Shown here: positions 63,295 to 64,000 of the stretch, piece by piece
Layout: the number at the start of each line of letters is the position of its first letter
Position numbering within the stretch: position 1 is the stretch's first letter
Assembly: GCF_017876115.1 (NCBI RefSeq)
Contig: NZ_JAGINO010000003.1
Location: forward strand, 248,001-312,000
Direction of reading: 5' to 3'
From: Azospirillum picis
GTDB taxonomy: Bacteria; Pseudomonadota; Alphaproteobacteria; Azospirillales; Azospirillaceae
Length of the DNA: 64,000 bases
Made by a program: the position numbers and the translations under genes
Notes under the pieces: model-generated
Seen by the model: only the letters and a program-made list of their open reading frames with translations
Told to the model about the DNA's origin: nothing
Databases searched by the model: none

Positions 63295-64000
63295 ATGGCG
63301 GGTTCGACGATTGTCGTTGTCGAAGATGAGAAATCGCTGCGATGCGACATGGTCGAGTACCTCTCGAACTGTGGTTTCGATGCAATCGGCGCTTGCGATG
63401 GGGCAGAGCTTGATCGGCTGCTCCAGACCAGGACCGCCGCCATCGTTATTCTCGATGTCAACCTGCCGGACGAGGACGGTTTCAAGATCGCCGCCAGACT
63501 TCGCGACCATCACGGCGCCGGCATCATCATGGTCACCGCGCGCGGTTCCACCGTCGACCGCATCGTCGGGCTGGAGATCGGCGCCGACGCCTATCTCGTG
63601 AAGCCGATCGAACTGCGGGAGTTGGAAGCCCAGGTCAAGTCGCTGCTGCGGCGGCTGAGCGAGCGCGCGGCGGAGGCCGCCACCCGTCCGGCGAACGGAG
63701 CACCCGCCGTCGATGCCGCCGAAAACGGAGATGAAGCCCGCTGGGCGCTCGACACGACGGAATGGTGCCTGACCAACCCGGCCGGCGTCCGGATCAGCCT
63801 GACCAGCATGGAAATGAAGCTGACCAGCCTGCTGGCGACCCAGGCGCGCAAGCCCGCCACCCGTGACCAGATCTCCCAGGCCCTCTACAACCGCCGCTGG
63901 AACCCGGAAGACCGGTCGATCGACACCGTCGTCGGCCGCCTGCGCCACAAGGTCGAGGGGGCGATCGGCGGACCTGCCCCCCTGAAATCCGTCCACGGCG
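63295..64000 (+). CDS. OmpR/PhoB-family response regulator, 5' part (runs off window)
   Basis: 235 codons visible, no stop. Receiver domain: acidic pocket E10/D11, phospho-acceptor D54 (IVILDVNLPDEDG), T81 and K103. The winged-helix output (about 145-235) has the SMEMKLTSLL and DQISQALYNRRWNPEDRSIDTVVGRLRHKVE pattern, given in parts. Start ATG at 63295 follows GGGAGAGG at 4-base spacing; another in-frame ATG at 63274 has a poor site. Its sensor kinase, if adjacent, lies beyond the window. The TorR/OmpR-like subclass has no assigned signal here. Confidence 0.93.
   Translation, partial: MAGSTIVVVEDEKSLRCDMVEYLSNCGFDAIGACDGAELDRLLQTRTAAIVILDVNLPDEDGFKIAARLRDHHGAGIIMVTARGSTVDRIVGLEIGADAYLVKPIELRELEAQVKSLLRRLSERAAEAATRPANGAPAVDAAENGDEARWALDTTEWCLTNPAGVRISLTSMEMKLTSLLATQARKPATRDQISQALYNRRWNPEDRSIDTVVGRLRHKVEGAIGGPAPLKSVHG

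Overview
The window reads as a continuous stretch of a high-GC alphaproteobacterial chromosome, most like Rhodospirillales and probably an Azospirillum-type organism. The evidence is the gene order trpGDC-moaC-moeA-lexA-comEC-gltX-gltA, the block rpsB-tsf-pyrH-frr-uppS-cdsA-dxr-rseP-bamA-skp-fabZ-lpxA-lpxI-lpxB, a LexA box of the alphaproteobacterial GAAC-N7-GAAC type, and a nitrogenase-associated ArsC-like protein. I see no insertion sequence, prophage, CRISPR array, rRNA or tRNA. Coding density is high and almost every long antisense reading frame is a GC-rich shadow of a real gene.

Layout. 1-3.8 kb: 3' end of hemB, a PEBP-like secreted protein, an AraC regulator, and a TetR regulator divergent from an aldo/keto reductase with a palindromic operator between them. 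3.8-6.2 kb: rsmC-like methyltransferase, smpB and dapA on the minus strand. 6.2-10.3 kb: a soluble lytic transglycosylase followed by a TPR/glycosyltransferase-like protein. 10.3-12.6 kb: small zinc-ribbon and heavy-metal-domain proteins, a YibQ-like deacetylase and a small secreted protein. 12.8-18.3 kb: trpGDC, an acetyltransferase, moaC and moeA, translationally coupled through trpGDC and the acetyltransferase into moaC, then LexA under its own SOS promoter. 18.4-23.9 kb: comEC (minus), gltX, gltA and a small membrane protein. 23.9-25.8 kb: rhodanese protein divergent from an FtrA-type regulator, then gloA.

25.9-39.6 kb is a long minus-strand envelope and translation superoperon running from rpsB down to lpxB. 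It makes ribosomal protein S2, EF-Ts, UMP kinase, ribosome recycling factor, undecaprenyl-PP synthase, CDP-DAG synthase, DXP reductoisomerase, the RseP protease, the BamA/Skp outer-membrane assembly factors and the early lipid A enzymes. The usual lpxD gene is missing between skp and fabZ; a short gap with a perfect 22-bp hairpin sits there instead. 39.8-43.1 kb: aspS divergent from rnd. 43.4-48 kb: a degenerate GGDEF/EAL protein, an SDR, yicC-gmk and a DUF6065-like protein. 48.2-57.3 kb: chemoreceptor, one-domain ModE-like regulator, thioesterase, parE (probably leaderless), a lipoprotein, hydrolases, and a DEAD-box helicase with an arginine/glutamate hexad tail followed by an Lrp-type ligand-binding protein. 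57.3-64 kb: nitrogenase-associated ArsC-like protein, a three-gene nitrate/sulfonate/taurine-type ABC importer, a short FtsH paralogue and the 5' part of an OmpR-type response regulator that runs off the end.

I did not find an obviously new multi-gene system. The items most worth a second look are the degenerate GGDEF/EAL protein, the missing lpxD with its hairpin, the 19-bp perfect inverted repeat near 57.2 kb, the short FtsH paralogue and several promoter architectures.
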